From Pratylenchus scribneri (lineage: Eukaryota; Nematoda; Chromadorea; Rhabditida; Pratylenchidae), in NCBI GenBank assembly GCA_030063045.1, contig JAQSEB010000024.1, forward strand, positions 62,001-126,000: a DNA stretch of 64,000 nt, read 5' to 3'. The number at the start of each line of letters is the position of its first letter. Position 1 is the first letter of the stretch. Below the pieces are notes generated by a model that was not told the origin of the DNA, made no database searches, and saw only the letters and a program-made list of their open reading frames with translations. This document shows, one piece after another, positions 47,368 to 59,100 of the stretch. The position numbers and the translations under genes are program-made.

Positions 47368-50300
47368 ATGTCCGAATCATCCGGAAACTATAGAAAGCTT
47401 GGAAGGTTTTTTTACATTTGCTTTACATTAATCAATGATCAATCAATAATTTTATAACAGAAATGGTTCAGGGCATCATGGGCTGCGGAGTTTCTCCAAT
47501 TTTCTGCTCCTTCTTTTGGCCGTATTCGTCTTCTCCCTTCTCTACCTCTATTTCAGCACAAGCAGTTAAATAAAAACTTTTTTCCTTAGTTCTAAATTGC
47601 AAAATTTCAGGCGAATTGCAATCATTTCGATCGGATTATGAGGATTTAAACACCAAACATTTGAACTTGAAGAATGAATTGCTTGGTATTAATTAGACAA
47701 TAATTTAATTAATAATGTTAAATGTTAACATTTAAAGATGCAAATTTGAAGTTAGAACAAACAAAGAAGGATGCCGAAGAGTCAAATGGCAAACAAGAAG
47801 GTCAGCCAGAATTAGATTTATTAGGGAAATTCTAACTAATCTGATCGGAATCGGACCTATATTAATCAGTATTTTTTAATAAACCCGAAACCGGACATTC
47901 GGATACCGCCTAAGCCAACGAGTAGGGGCCATTCTTTTAGCTATAGCTCAAAAAGTAAAATAACCAATCTGGAAAAGCTGAAAGCCCTTACATATTCTAA
48001 AGTTGCTAAAATTTTCTGAAAACTCAAAACATCGTCCAAAAATCATCTTTTCCTCTAAAAATGCGAATCTAGAACATTCGAAGGAATTTAATTTGTTTTA
48101 GTATGAAATCATAAAATTTAATAAGGATCAATTTGTAAAGGACACTTTAAACTTTGAAATGATATGTTACCTTCCCAGATAAGTTATTTTCCTTTTTGAG
48201 ATATGACCATTGACCAAAAAAAATAGATACCCGCTCGGCGGTATCCAGTCTTCCCCGACCGAGAATAACCACTAATTTTAAATTATATTCAGCCAATTTC
48301 TAGTTTCTAATCAATTTAGTCCATTTTTAAAGTAATTTTCCTTCACAATTTAAGCATGCCAACGCGAATTGACCGATTCGAAGAACAAATTGACCGAATT
48401 GCAAGCACATAAAAGTGATTGTGATGGGACGATCAGTGGACTTAACGACAAATTGGAATTGGCCAAGAAACGAATGGTTCGATTTTTGAGATTAAAATTT
48501 TGATTTATTTTTGATTTTAGGAAGAAAAGACTTCGCTCATTAAAGAAAATGAATCAACAATGGCCGAATTGAAGAAGACAATTGAACAGTGAGGGGAAAA
48601 TTTAAAATTAAAATTTAGGTAATTTTAACCTAAAATTTAGGCTCAAAAATGAGTTGGAATTGGCCAAGCAATCGACGGTGACCTCCACTCAGAAAAATGG
48701 CGGAAATTTAGTCACGGAAAATCCAACAATGGCTCCTTTGGAAATACCAAAAGCCACTACACCAAATGATGGTCAACAAAAAGGTTTAATATATATTCGA
48801 ATTAAAAATAAATATTTACAAAAATGATTTTGTGAAAATGGTTGGACTGGTGCTAGGTCGATTTCAAAATGGTACAAATATGGGTGATTCCACAATGGTA
48901 CAAATATAAAGTTTTTGGCTTCTAAGAAATCAGAAACTGGTTTTAGACCCTACAACTTTAACTTTATACCATTTTGTAGATCTAATCGAGACGCATCGAA
49001 TGGTATACAATTTGTCAGGATTTGGTCAAAATTAAAGAGTTATTAAACCATTTGAACCATTTTTTCCAGATTTTGGTTTTAAATTTCTTATTTTGGGTCA
49101 AAATCTAACAAATTATATACCATTCGATGCGTCACGATGAGATCTACAAAATGGTATAAGGTTTGTGTGGTCTAAAACTAGTTTCTGATTTATTAGAAGC
49201 CAAAAAGCAAAAACTATATTTATACCATTGTGGAATCGCCCATATTTGTACCGCCCTTTGTCTATTGTGGAATCGACCCCGGACGGGTTGGACGTTGGAC
49301 TAACCCAAAAATAATTGATTCCAAAAATTATAAATACAGTCTATTATCAAATTAGAGAAATACTGGGTAAAATTAGCCAATACAACTGACATCCTTTCAC
49401 AATGGGCCTCACTGCTCACTCAATCAGAGGGGGGGGGGGGGCTTCAAACTTCAACCCTTAAAAAAACGAACCGCTCTTCAACTACAATAACTAATAAGTA
49501 AGGGTTTATAAATTAATTCATTTACTTGAAAATCATTTTATTGGTAAATAAAATTTAATCTGGGCCAAAACCTCTTCTCCAGGCCCACGGTAAGAGAGAT
49601 GAGAAAGCACAGCTCTTAATGTTAAATTGATTGCTCCAACCCTTAAAAAAGTCGCTTATACCATTCCATGATGGAGATTGGCCCTAATTAAATAAATAAT
49701 AAAAACATAACAAAAATTTATACTTACTATATTCTCCAAATTGTGTTCAGATTCAGCCCATGAACAAGTGGACGACCAACTGGAAAAAGACAACAAAGAG
49801 GACGGAGCACACGAAAAACAAAGTGCAGCGGATTTCATCGCGCCAAAACGCTCACCGGGTGGTCGAGTCCAATTGGAAGAGGAGGCCGCCCAACGCGATA
49901 AACTCTCAAATCATAAAGATTTGTTGAAGGTTACTTCTTTTTTTTACCGGCAATTTTTCTTTACCGTCAGATTTTTTTACCGGCAAAAATTTTTTGACTT
50001 TTAATAAATCAGTAACCGGTTTTAAACCCTATAAACCATATACCAATTTGTATATCTCATCGAGACGCATCGATTGGTATATAAAATGTCAGTTTTGGCC
50101 CAAAATTAAAGAGTGGTTTAAAACCAAAAACTGGAAAATATGGTTTAAAAACTGGTTAATTCGCTCAGTTTTGGTTTAAACTAGGAAATTTATATGTCAA
50201 AACACGCGTCTCGATGAGATTTACAAATTGTTATGGTTTATAAGTTATAAGACCTGTTTCTGATTTATTAGAAGTGAAAATCTATTTTGCCGGAAAAAAG

Positions 50301-51414
50301 CGCATTTTTGCCGACCAATAAAAATACTTTCCATTATTGTAGGCCGCCGCAAATATGGACAAACAACAAGAGGAAAAAACGGTGGATGAAGGTGCCGGAA
50401 ATGGCGAATATAAGGATGAACTTGTAATGGTCGATGGTGGCAAAAAGGCGAAGGCAACAGAACCACTGATGAAAGGTGTAACCGAGAAGAATCGTCCACT
50501 CGTCGATGGTAGGTTTTTTTATGGGTTGAAGGCAATTCGATGGGGTTTTTATTTTATGTCATACTCATAATAAAGCATTTAGTATAGATTATTCATTTTA
50601 ATGAACGTAAAATTATGAATTAGATCTCGCTTTATTGAGCTATTAAATTGATAAAATATTTATTAAAAACGTTAATTAAATTCCAATTAAATTTTGACTT
50701 TTGGCTATAATTGGCATTTTTCTCTTCTGCAAAAATTACTGATCACTTATTCGAAAGTTATGGACCAAAAATCCAAAAAACCTTGAGTATGCAAAAACCC
50801 TATTGAGTTTACACAAACCTTGAATTTATCCAAAAGCTTTGTGATCGTTCAAACACTATGGAACACACATGGGCAAGGGGGGGGGGTCATCCCCCCCCCA
50901 CCACGCCGCAACCGGGGGCGGGTACCGGGGGGGACTTCGCAGGTGGGGGGTGATGAAGGTGCGAAGTGGGTGTTAGGGGTAGGGGTGCGAAGTCGCAGAG
51001 GCAATTTTGACCAAAATTTTTCGCTGCGCGGCCATTTTTTGGCCAAATTTTCCCTTGCGAAGTCAATTTTTAGCCATTGCGCGGCAATTTTTGGCCAAAT
51101 TTTCTCTTGCGAAGTCAATTTTTAGCCGTTGCGCGGCAATTTTTGGACAAAATTTTCGCCTGCGGCGCAAAATACAAAAAAAGGGACTTCGCAAAAAAAT
51201 TTTTTGGACCCTCCCCCCACTTCGCACTTCGCAAAGGTCCAAGTGATCCCCCCCCCCTTGCCCATGTATGCTATGGAATATAAAAAAAACCTTGAATTTA
51301 TCCAAAAATCTTTGAGTTTAGAAGTTGCCTTCAAACCGTTTATTCCATAATTGATTCATATTTTAAATTAATCCAAATTAAAAAATTTCAGCCCTACATG
51401 GAATTGTTGCCTGA
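47368..51414 (+). CDS. GOLM1/CASC4-like type II Golgi membrane protein
   Basis: Exons 47368-47405, 47461-47564, 47611-47685, 47738-47800, 48355-48476, 48521-48588, 48641-48783, 49751-49929, 50343-50508, 51392-51414; 981 nt, 326 aa. A short basic cytosolic N-terminus is followed by one membrane anchor (about 24-44, FSNFLLLLLAVFVFSLLYLYF). Then comes a long luminal coiled coil (LQSFRSDYEDLNTKHLNLKN through TIEQLKNELELAKQ) and a polar, acidic, disordered tail. This matches GOLM1/CASC4 architecture; sequence identity is too weak to be certain, and other golgins with the same layout are possible. Repeats sit in its three largest introns: two type B foldbacks and hAT element 3. AATAAA overlaps the stop. 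Confidence 0.72.
48850..49280. mobile_element. Foldback element, type B, longest copy
   Basis: Inverted arms of about 170 bp or more each. They run from the outer GGTCGATTTCAAAATGG (right partner CCATT/TATTGTGGAATCGACC), through ACAAATATGGGTGATTCCAC, to GGCTTCTAAGAAATCAGAAA, and meet at the GAGACGCATCGAATGGTAT core. In an intron of the GOLM1-like gene. Confidence 0.8.
49945..50310. mobile_element. Foldback element, type B (GOLM1-like intron)
   Basis: Ends TTACCGGCAAAAATTTTTTG and the inverse CTATTTTGCCGGAA, with GACTTTTAATAAATCAG and CTGATTTATTAGAAGT next inwards. Confidence 0.7.
50864..51270. mobile_element. Non-autonomous hAT-type element 3, G-rich ends
   Basis: A 407-bp insertion. Ends CACACATGGGCAAGGGGG and (reversed right) CATACATGGGCAAGGGGG, with a perfect 8-bp duplication CTATGGAA (50856-50863 and 51271-51278). 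The interior has GTGCGAAGT/ACTTCGCA inverted phrases and four copies of a roughly 52-bp unit around GCGGCAATTTTTGGCCAAAT. No transposase. Lies in the last intron of the GOLM1-like gene. Confidence 0.88.
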
Positions 51415-51795
51415 ATAAACACATGTGATAATGGAAAGGTTCAATTATTCAATGTTCAATCTACTCTGCTAATAAAGCCAAACATGATTCAAAATTCACA
51501 AATTTGGGCACAAAGATGATGACGGGCATTCATTCAAATAAAATAAACAACCTCTCTCCATAGCCCATTCCGATCCTTTTTCAATTTCCTATTTATTTTT
51601 ATTTCAAAGTCATTTATTCAATTTAATACTCATTTTCTCATCTTTATATTTTCAAACCTGATTCGCATTCTTTTCATTTCCCATGTGTAAATTAATTTTT
51701 AAATTCTCAAATTTTTACCAAATAAAATGTTTTTTACACATTTAATTATCTAATTTGTTTCCGATTTTTTTTTAATAATTTTAAAAAATTTTTAA
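51415..51795. other. Short spacer between GOLM1-like and LACTB genes
   Basis: 381 bp, very AT-rich, same-strand neighbours. No gene; an operonic arrangement is possible but no clear acceptor directly precedes the LACTB ATG. Confidence 0.4.
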
Positions 51796-54700
51796 ATGGT
51801 TTTAAATCGAAATTTATTCAATGGAATTTTTGCACTCGCTCCGGCAGCAACAATATTAGCCGTTCATAGAAAATTGAATGATGAAGAAGGAAAAGAACCA
51901 ACTACTCTGGAAATATTACAAACAAAAAAAGGTGGTCGAGACCAGCAGCAGAGGACGGATTTATATGCAAAAGACAAAAATTTTGTTAATTAGCGCAGTT
52001 TTAAATCCCCGTTAAAAATGCATTTTTTGGCATTTAGTGCATATTTAGTTTTGCATTTTTTCTAATTGTGAATTTTGCCCATTTTTAGTAAAATTTTAAA
52101 ATATACAACCAAATTTTTAAAAAATTAAAAAAAATGTTCATCTATTTGGCATCGTTAAAAGAAATGGTTTTATTGCCAATGATTTACATTTAATAATGTA
52201 CATATTTTGGCTTTTTTGATATCTATTTTGGTCTTTTTTGTATATAGGCATATTTTGGCGGTTTTTGCCACATAAAAATAAAAATTCACCCTCTGCTGCT
52301 GGTCGTGACAATTTTATTGGAAATAAAGAACAAAAAGCGAAGGAGATGGTCTACAAATTCTTGGTAAAAATTTTGTATAACGGAATATAAATATAGAGGG
52401 GGCATAGGAATGAGTGAAAATGACGATAAATTCATTAAATTTATAATTACTTTATAAAGAAAAATTCATTCCCGATTGTAATTGTAATTTTTAGTTAGGA
52501 TTGTAATTGTAATTGCGATTGTAATTTTTAGTTAAGATTGTAATTGTAATTGCGATGTTAATTTTTAGTTAGGATTGTAATTGTAATTGCGATTGTAATT
52601 TTTAATTAGGATTGTAATTGTAATTGCGATTGTAATTTTTAATTAGGATTGTAATTGTAATTGCGATTGTAATTTTTAATTAGGATTGTAATTGCAACAT
52701 TCCAGGAGAGCATAAGTCACCGATTCGCACTTCGCATCATTGAAGTTGCGGGAAATTTGCATTTTTTTTTGTTAGAGAAAATTCGATTAAAAATTAAGTA
52801 TAAAATATAAAAAATTTTCGAAAGATGTCATTTTTCACTAAAGGCTGTTACTGGAGCCCCAGGTGTCTCAATTGGCATTTCCAAAAATGGCAAACCCATT
52901 TGGTGCGAGGGTTTCGGTTTTGCCGATGTGGAAATTGGTGCCCCTTGCACTGGGGAATCCGTTATGAGAATTGCATCGATCAGTAAACCAATAACGGCGG
53001 CCATTGCTGCCAGACTTGTTGAGAGGGGAAAATTGGACTTGGATCGATCCATTCATGTAATAAAAAATGGATACAAAAATAATATTAATTATTAAAGGAA
53101 TATCTTTCGGAAGAAGAATTCCCCAAGAAAGAGTTCAATGGTAAGCCAGTGGAAATTACGGCGCGCCAACTTTTGTCCCACACATCTGGCATTCGACATT
53201 ATCCAAAGGTGGGTTAATTTTAATTAAACGAATTTAGCACTAAATTTAGCTTCAAGCGATTAGAAGAATTAGCAGAAAATAGGTCTTAAGGGTATTTTCC
53301 ACACGAATTTTACATTCTCTCAAATTAATTTTCAAATGAATATTTGCTTAAATTAAGCAAATTTGATAGCATTTTATATCCTATTGGAATGAATTGATTA
53401 AGGAAAGAAATGAATTTAGAAATTTAGGAAAACATCATGACAAAAAACGGAAATAGAACTAAATCGGGCAATTTTTCGTTTTCTCGCCATAACGATAACC
53501 TTCCATGGCCAATTATGCTTGATCAATCATTTTGATATTAAAATTATAGAATAGGATTAATCGAAAATGGCTGAATTATTAGTTTGAAAATTGGCCTGAC
53601 TAGAAAATGATTTTTATACTTTTCCAATCCCAATAATGCCTCATATTACAAATTGAATTGTAAACATTTAAATAAATTATGTAATTTAATCATTTTCAGA
53701 AAGATGAATTAGCGCCGGACAGTGAAGATCCAATTGAATTTATGTCGAACAAAAGGTTCAAATCGGTTTTGGACTCGCTGGAAATGTTCCGGGCGGATCC
53801 CCTGCTGTCAGCACCCGGCACAGAATTTCACTACACCACACATGGGTATGGTGTTATATACATGGCAGAAGCATAGATAGACCAAAAGGGGAAGGCTTGC
53901 CCAAGGGTCCTAGTATTTTTTTTCCTCAATTTTTAGTACTTAGAGTGGGGAATTAAAAGAGCATACTTATATTACAGTAATTTGAGTAGTTTTTATTTTA
54001 TGAATTTGTTACATCCATTTTCTACAAAATTTTTTTCTTAGGTACACTTTGTTAAGTGCGGTGTTGGAAAAGGCAGCAGATGGGAAGGATTTCGCCGACC
54101 AATTACGAGCATTGTTCTATCGACTTGAAATACACAACACAACATTGGACGATGCACAGGAACCCATTGTGGAGCATAGGACGAGGTGACAAATTTTTTT
54201 ATTAATTAATTTTTTTTTATTATAAATGAAAATATTTTAAAAATATTTAAAATAGATCTAAAACTGTATACATTTTTTGAAATTATATACTATATAATTT
54301 TTTATAATTAAATTTCTCCAATAAATAAATTTTTTATTTTACAGTAAAAAACTCCTCTTTTGGATTTATCGATTTAAATTTTTATTGTTTTAACTTAGAA
54401 TTAAATATAAATAATTTATTTATATGGAAAGATCCAGTCCATTTTTGGATTTTTGCAGATATTACAAACGGAATGACAAAACCCATCGGCTGGAGAATGT
54501 TCGCGAAGTGGACAATTCTTATAAGGTCGAAAAAATAAAAAATTAAACTTAAAATGAAATTTTCTAAAATTATTTTTAAAGTTGGCCGGAGGCGGAATTC
54601 TCTCAAATGTGGGTGATTTGTTGAAATTTGGCAATGCAATTTTATACAGGCAAGTAGTCGCTTTCTTTTCAATTATCGTATTTTTCCTAATAGAAGCCCA

Positions 54701-55276
54701 TGGGATTATAAATTTCAGAGCCTCTGTAGGATGTGATTCTAATATAGAATGGGCTTCTAATTCTAATAGGAAAAATACGGTATTATCGTATTTTTCTTTT
54801 TTTTTTCATTCAGCTATCAATTATCCAATGCCCAAAATCAGCGGCGACCTTTGTTGAAGCCGGAAAGCGTGAAAAAATTATGGACAAAAAATTCGGAGCA
54901 ATGGAAGGATGGTAAAAAACTGTACGAATATGGCCTAGGATGGTGTTTGGCCCAACCGAATGAATGGGATCAGGAGGAGGAGAAAATTATGGAGAATGGA
55001 AAGGCAAAAAATGGAATTGCCACCGAATTTGAGAAACGAAAATATTGGTGGGAAATATTTTAAAATTAAGAAAAAAAAATTCAATTTCTCTCAAAAAGGT
55101 ACCACACTGGCGGCGCCGTCGGCACCTCATCAATTTTGTTGATTAAACCGGCCGAAAGTGTGCCTTCAGAATTTGACGAATTTCCACGTGGAATTTGTGT
55201 GGCCATTCTGGTGAATTGCCAAAATTGTTCGTGTTATGGATTGGCCAAGAAATTGGCCAAACTTTTTGATGATTGA
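51796..55276 (+). CDS. LACTB: LACTB-type mitochondrial serine beta-lactamase-like protease
   Basis: LACTB proteins are penicillin-binding-protein relatives that form filaments in the mitochondrial intermembrane space. Exons 51796-51931, 52329-52363, 52844-53056, 53098-53208, 53700-53845, 54042-54185, 54459-54525, 54582-54649, 54814-55047, 55099-55276; 1332 nt, 443 aa (human 547). The N-terminus MVLNRNLFNGIFALAPAATI suits a mitochondrial signal/anchor; the first two exons are short and less certain. Catalytic SISK (102-105) lies in MRIASISKPITAAIA. The Tyr motif is YTT (210-212), where LACTB has YST. LAGGGILSNVGDLLKFGNA and the third motif YHTGGAVGTSS (HTG, 387-389) follow. The long insert seen in human LACTB is short here. 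The intron after 54649 uses a GC donor. Confidence 0.92.
52465..52695. repeat. Satellite A, array 3, in LACTB intron
   Basis: Units ATTGTAATTGTAATTGCG plus ATTGTAATTTTTAGTTAGG, period about 37 bp, in the intron before the catalytic exon. Confidence 0.9.
54650..54651 (+). promoter_or_regulatory. GC donor splice site (LACTB)
   Basis: Exon ends TATACAG and the intron opens GCAAGT, the optimal consensus for GC-AG introns; the next exon at 54814 restores frame (SYQLSNAQ). Confidence 0.8.
54672..54796. mobile_element. Small hairpin element flanked by 15-bp direct repeats (LACTB intron)
   Basis: CCTAATAGAAGCCCAT pairs with ATGGGCTTCTAATTCTAATAGG about 70 bp later. The unit is bounded by identical ATTATCGTATTTTTC at 54672-54686 and 54782-54796. 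No coding capacity. Confidence 0.5.
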
Positions 55277-56114
55277 ATGAACGTGGAAACGGAGGAATTT
55301 TCTGATTTATTTTTATATCAATTTTAATAGGTTTTCATTCACATTCACATATAGGATTTTTATTTGTTATATTTTTAATTAATTTAATTATTAACTTTTT
55401 TTATAATCTTTTACATATGATTATGATAAAATGTTTAATAGTATAGGTACCAATTTTGATTAAAATAAAATAGAAAAATGTATCCAATTTACGCCATTAT
55501 TTTCTCATTTATTGTCAAACAAAAAGTATTTAATTCGATTATTTATGGTTGATTGCTTTGTCCTTTTTACTCTTTTTAGAGTTTTGGAACCATTAAAAAT
55601 CAATTGTTTGAAAAAAAAAGAAATAGGAAATCCAATTGATTTTATGAAAATTTAGTCTAATAATTTATGTTAATTAATTTTTTCCGCTCAAACACAACTT
55701 ACTTATAATAAAGAATTGTTTTATTAAAAAAGGAAAAAAGCAACGATAAAAGTTAAGTTATAGAACAGAGATGAAAAATCGTCGTGTCTAAATAGTGTAA
55801 CTTGTTAAACTTTTGATCCTTCGATGTCGGTTCGCGGGTTCGAACCAGGCCAGGCAGGCACCCTATTTTTTTTCTTCTTTAAATTATTTAAACAAAAGAT
55901 GCCATTATTTTTTAATTTATTTATTTATTTATTCTCAAAGAAGGAATACGAGAAATGTATTTGATTTTAATTCGGTTATTTATGGTTTAAGTAACAATTA
56001 AAATTTATTATTATATTAGGACGATTAAAAATCAATTGCCTTAAAAATAATTAAACCATTTATAAATTTAAATTTAAAAATTTAGCCTAAATTTAGTTTA
56101 ATTTCCGCTCGAAC
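55277..56114. other. Spacer between LACTB and SLC25A11
   Basis: AT-rich. Holds a tRNA-like relic near 55790-55865; nothing else recognised. Confidence 0.45.
55790..55865 (+). other. tRNA-like relic
   Basis: A-box-like TAGTGTAACTTG and B-box GGTTCGAACC, 50 nt apart. The T and acceptor stems do not pair, so probably a dead tRNA-derived sequence. Confidence 0.3.
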
Positions 56115-59100
56115 ATGGCAGCCAACAATCCTACCAAAAACATTCAACAACCCATCAATAAATCCGCAGCCGTGCCAACAGCAACAATTCCTGGGCCAGT
56201 CAAATTCTTGTTCGGCGGATTAGCCGGGTTTTTTTTTTATAAAAGAATAATCAAATCATAACAAAAATTCCAGTATGGGCGCCACAATGTTCGTTCAACC
56301 CTTGGACTTGGTGAAGAATCGAATGCAATTGTCCGGGCAACAAGGCAAACGGGAATATAAATCGTCGGCGCATGCACTTCGAGTGGTTTTCCAGAATGAA
56401 GGATTTTTCGCGCTTTACAATGGTTTGCAATTTTTGTGTATTAAATCAAAAATTTATTGTACATCCCAACAAATATTTATCCGAATATCGGTACTTATCC
56501 GTTATCTATCAAAAGCAATAATACCCAAAATTGCCATTTGGTAAAAAAATGCCATAAGATTTTAACCGCAAAAATAGTTTATTCCATAGTCTTACAATTA
56601 AATATTTAACAACAAAAATTTTTCAAATCTACTGATGGATAACGGATATGTATCCAAATTTCTTCACAGGTCTATCCGCCGGATTGGCTCGACAAGCCAC
56701 ATATACCACAACGCGCCTCGGCATCTATTCCTGGTTGTTCGAGAAGTTCAGCAGTCCTGGCGGAGTTGGTCCTTCATTTGGACTGAAAGCCGTTTTGGGA
56801 ATGACTGCTGGGGGAGTGGCCTCAATTGTTGGGTTGGTTCAACTTTTTTCTACCACTTTAATAAATTAAAAAAATGAATTAAAAAAAAAAGAATTATGTA
56901 AAATGAATTTAATTATCCCTTTTAAAGTAATCCAATGGAATTGGCATTGGTTCGAATGACGGCGGATGGCCGATTGCCGGTTGGCGAACGGAGAAATTAC
57001 AAAAGTGTTTTCGATGCACTTGCACGAGTCACACGGGAAGAGGGCGTGTTGACACTTTGGAGGGTTCGTTTAATTTATAAAATTTATTTATTTTTGTAAT
57101 TGATTGTCGCTAAAATGAATCTAATTTGTTCGGAAACAATTTTAAATTAGACCTCGATTTTTATAAAATGAAAAAATGATTAAAAAACAGAAAAATCTTA
57201 TCATTTAAAAAATGGCCCATAAACTACTTTATTTTCATTTAGGATTTTAATTGCAAGTGTGGTTATAATTTTTAGTTAAGATTGTAATTTATTGCGATTG
57301 TAAATTGTAATTGTAATTGCGATTGTAAAATTGTAATTGTAATTGAGATTGTAAATTGTAATTGTAATTGCGATTGTAAAATTGTAATTGTAATTGCGAT
57401 TGTAAATTGTAATTGTAATTGCGATTGTAAAATTGTAATTGTAATTGCGATTGTAAATTATAATTGTAATTGCGATTATAAATTGTAATTGTAATTGCGA
57501 TTGTAAAATTGTAATTGTAATTGCGATTGTAAATTGTAATTGCGATTGTAAATTGTAATTGTAATTGCGATTGTAAATTGTAATTGTAATTGCGATTGTA
57601 AAATTGTAATTGTAATTGCGATTGTAAAATTGTAATTGTAATTGCGATTGTAAATTGTAATTGTAATTGCGATTGTAAAATTGTAATTGTAATTGCGATT
57701 GTAAAATTGTAATTGTAATTGCGATTGTAAATTGTAATTGTAATTGCGATTGTAAATTGTAATTGTAATTGCGATTGTAAATTGTAATTGTAATTGCGAT
57801 TGTAAAATTGTAATTGTAATTGCGATTGTAAAATTGTAATTGTAATTGCGATTGTAAATTGTAATTGTAATTGCGATTGTAAAATTGTAATTGTAATTGC
57901 GATTGTAAAATTGTAATTGTAATTGCGATTGTAATTGTAATTGCGATTGTAATTGCGATTGTAATTGTAATTGCGATTGTAATTGTAATTGCGATTGTAA
58001 ATTGTAATTGCGATTGTAATTGTAATTGCGATTGTAATTGTAATTGCGATTGTAATTGCGATTGTAAATTGTAATTGCGATTGTAAATTGTAATTGTAAT
58101 TGCGATTGTAAATTGTAATTGCGATTGTAAATTGTAATTGTAATTGCGATTGTAAATTGTAATTGCGATTGTAAATTGTAATTGTAATTGCGATTGTAAA
58201 TTGTAATTGCGATTGTAATTGTAATTGCGATTGTAATTGTAATTGCGATTGTAATTGTAATTGCGATTGTAATTGCGATTGTAAATTGTAATTGCGATTG
58301 TAAATTGTAATTGTAATTGCGATTGTAAATTGTAATTGCGATTGTAAATTGTAATTGTAATTGCGATTGTAAATTGTAATTGCGATTGTAAATTGTAATT
58401 GCGATTGTAAATTGTAATTGTAATTGCGATTGTAAATTGTAATTGCGATTGTAATTGCGATTGTAATTGTAATTACGATTGTAATTGTAATTGCGATTGT
58501 AATTGTAATTGCGATTGTAATTGCGATTGTAAAATTGTAATTGTAATTGCGATTGTAAATTGTAATTGTAATTGCGATTGTAAATTGTAATTGTAATTGC
58601 GATTGTAAATTGTAATTGCGATTGTAAATTGTAATTGTAATTGCGATTGTAAATTGTAATTGCGATTGTAATTGTAATTGCGATTGTAATTGTAATTGCG
58701 ATTGTAATTGTAATTGCGATTGTAATTGCGATTGTAAATTGTAATTGCGATTGTAAATTGTAATTGTAATTGCGATTGTAAATTGTAATTGCGATTGTAA
58801 ATTGTAATTGTAATTGCGATTGTAAATTGTAATTGCGATTGTAAATTGTAATTGCGATTGTAAATTGTAATTGTAATTGCGATTGTAAATTGTAATTGCG
58901 ATTGTAATTGCGATTGTAATTGTAATTGCGATTGTAATTGTAATTGCGATTGTAATTGTAATTGCGATTGTAATTGCGATTGTAAAATTGTAATTGTAAT
59001 TGCGATTGTAAATTGTAATTGTAATTGCGATTGTAAATTGTAATTGTAATTGCGATTGTAAATTGTAATTGTAATTGCGATTGTAAAATTGTAATTGTAA

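Noticed and set aside
51940..52310. Transposable element with ends GACCAGCAGCAGAGG in LACTB intron 1
   Set aside because: The 15-bp inverted repeat is real, but no target duplication or longer arm similarity was found; could be chance or a very old element.
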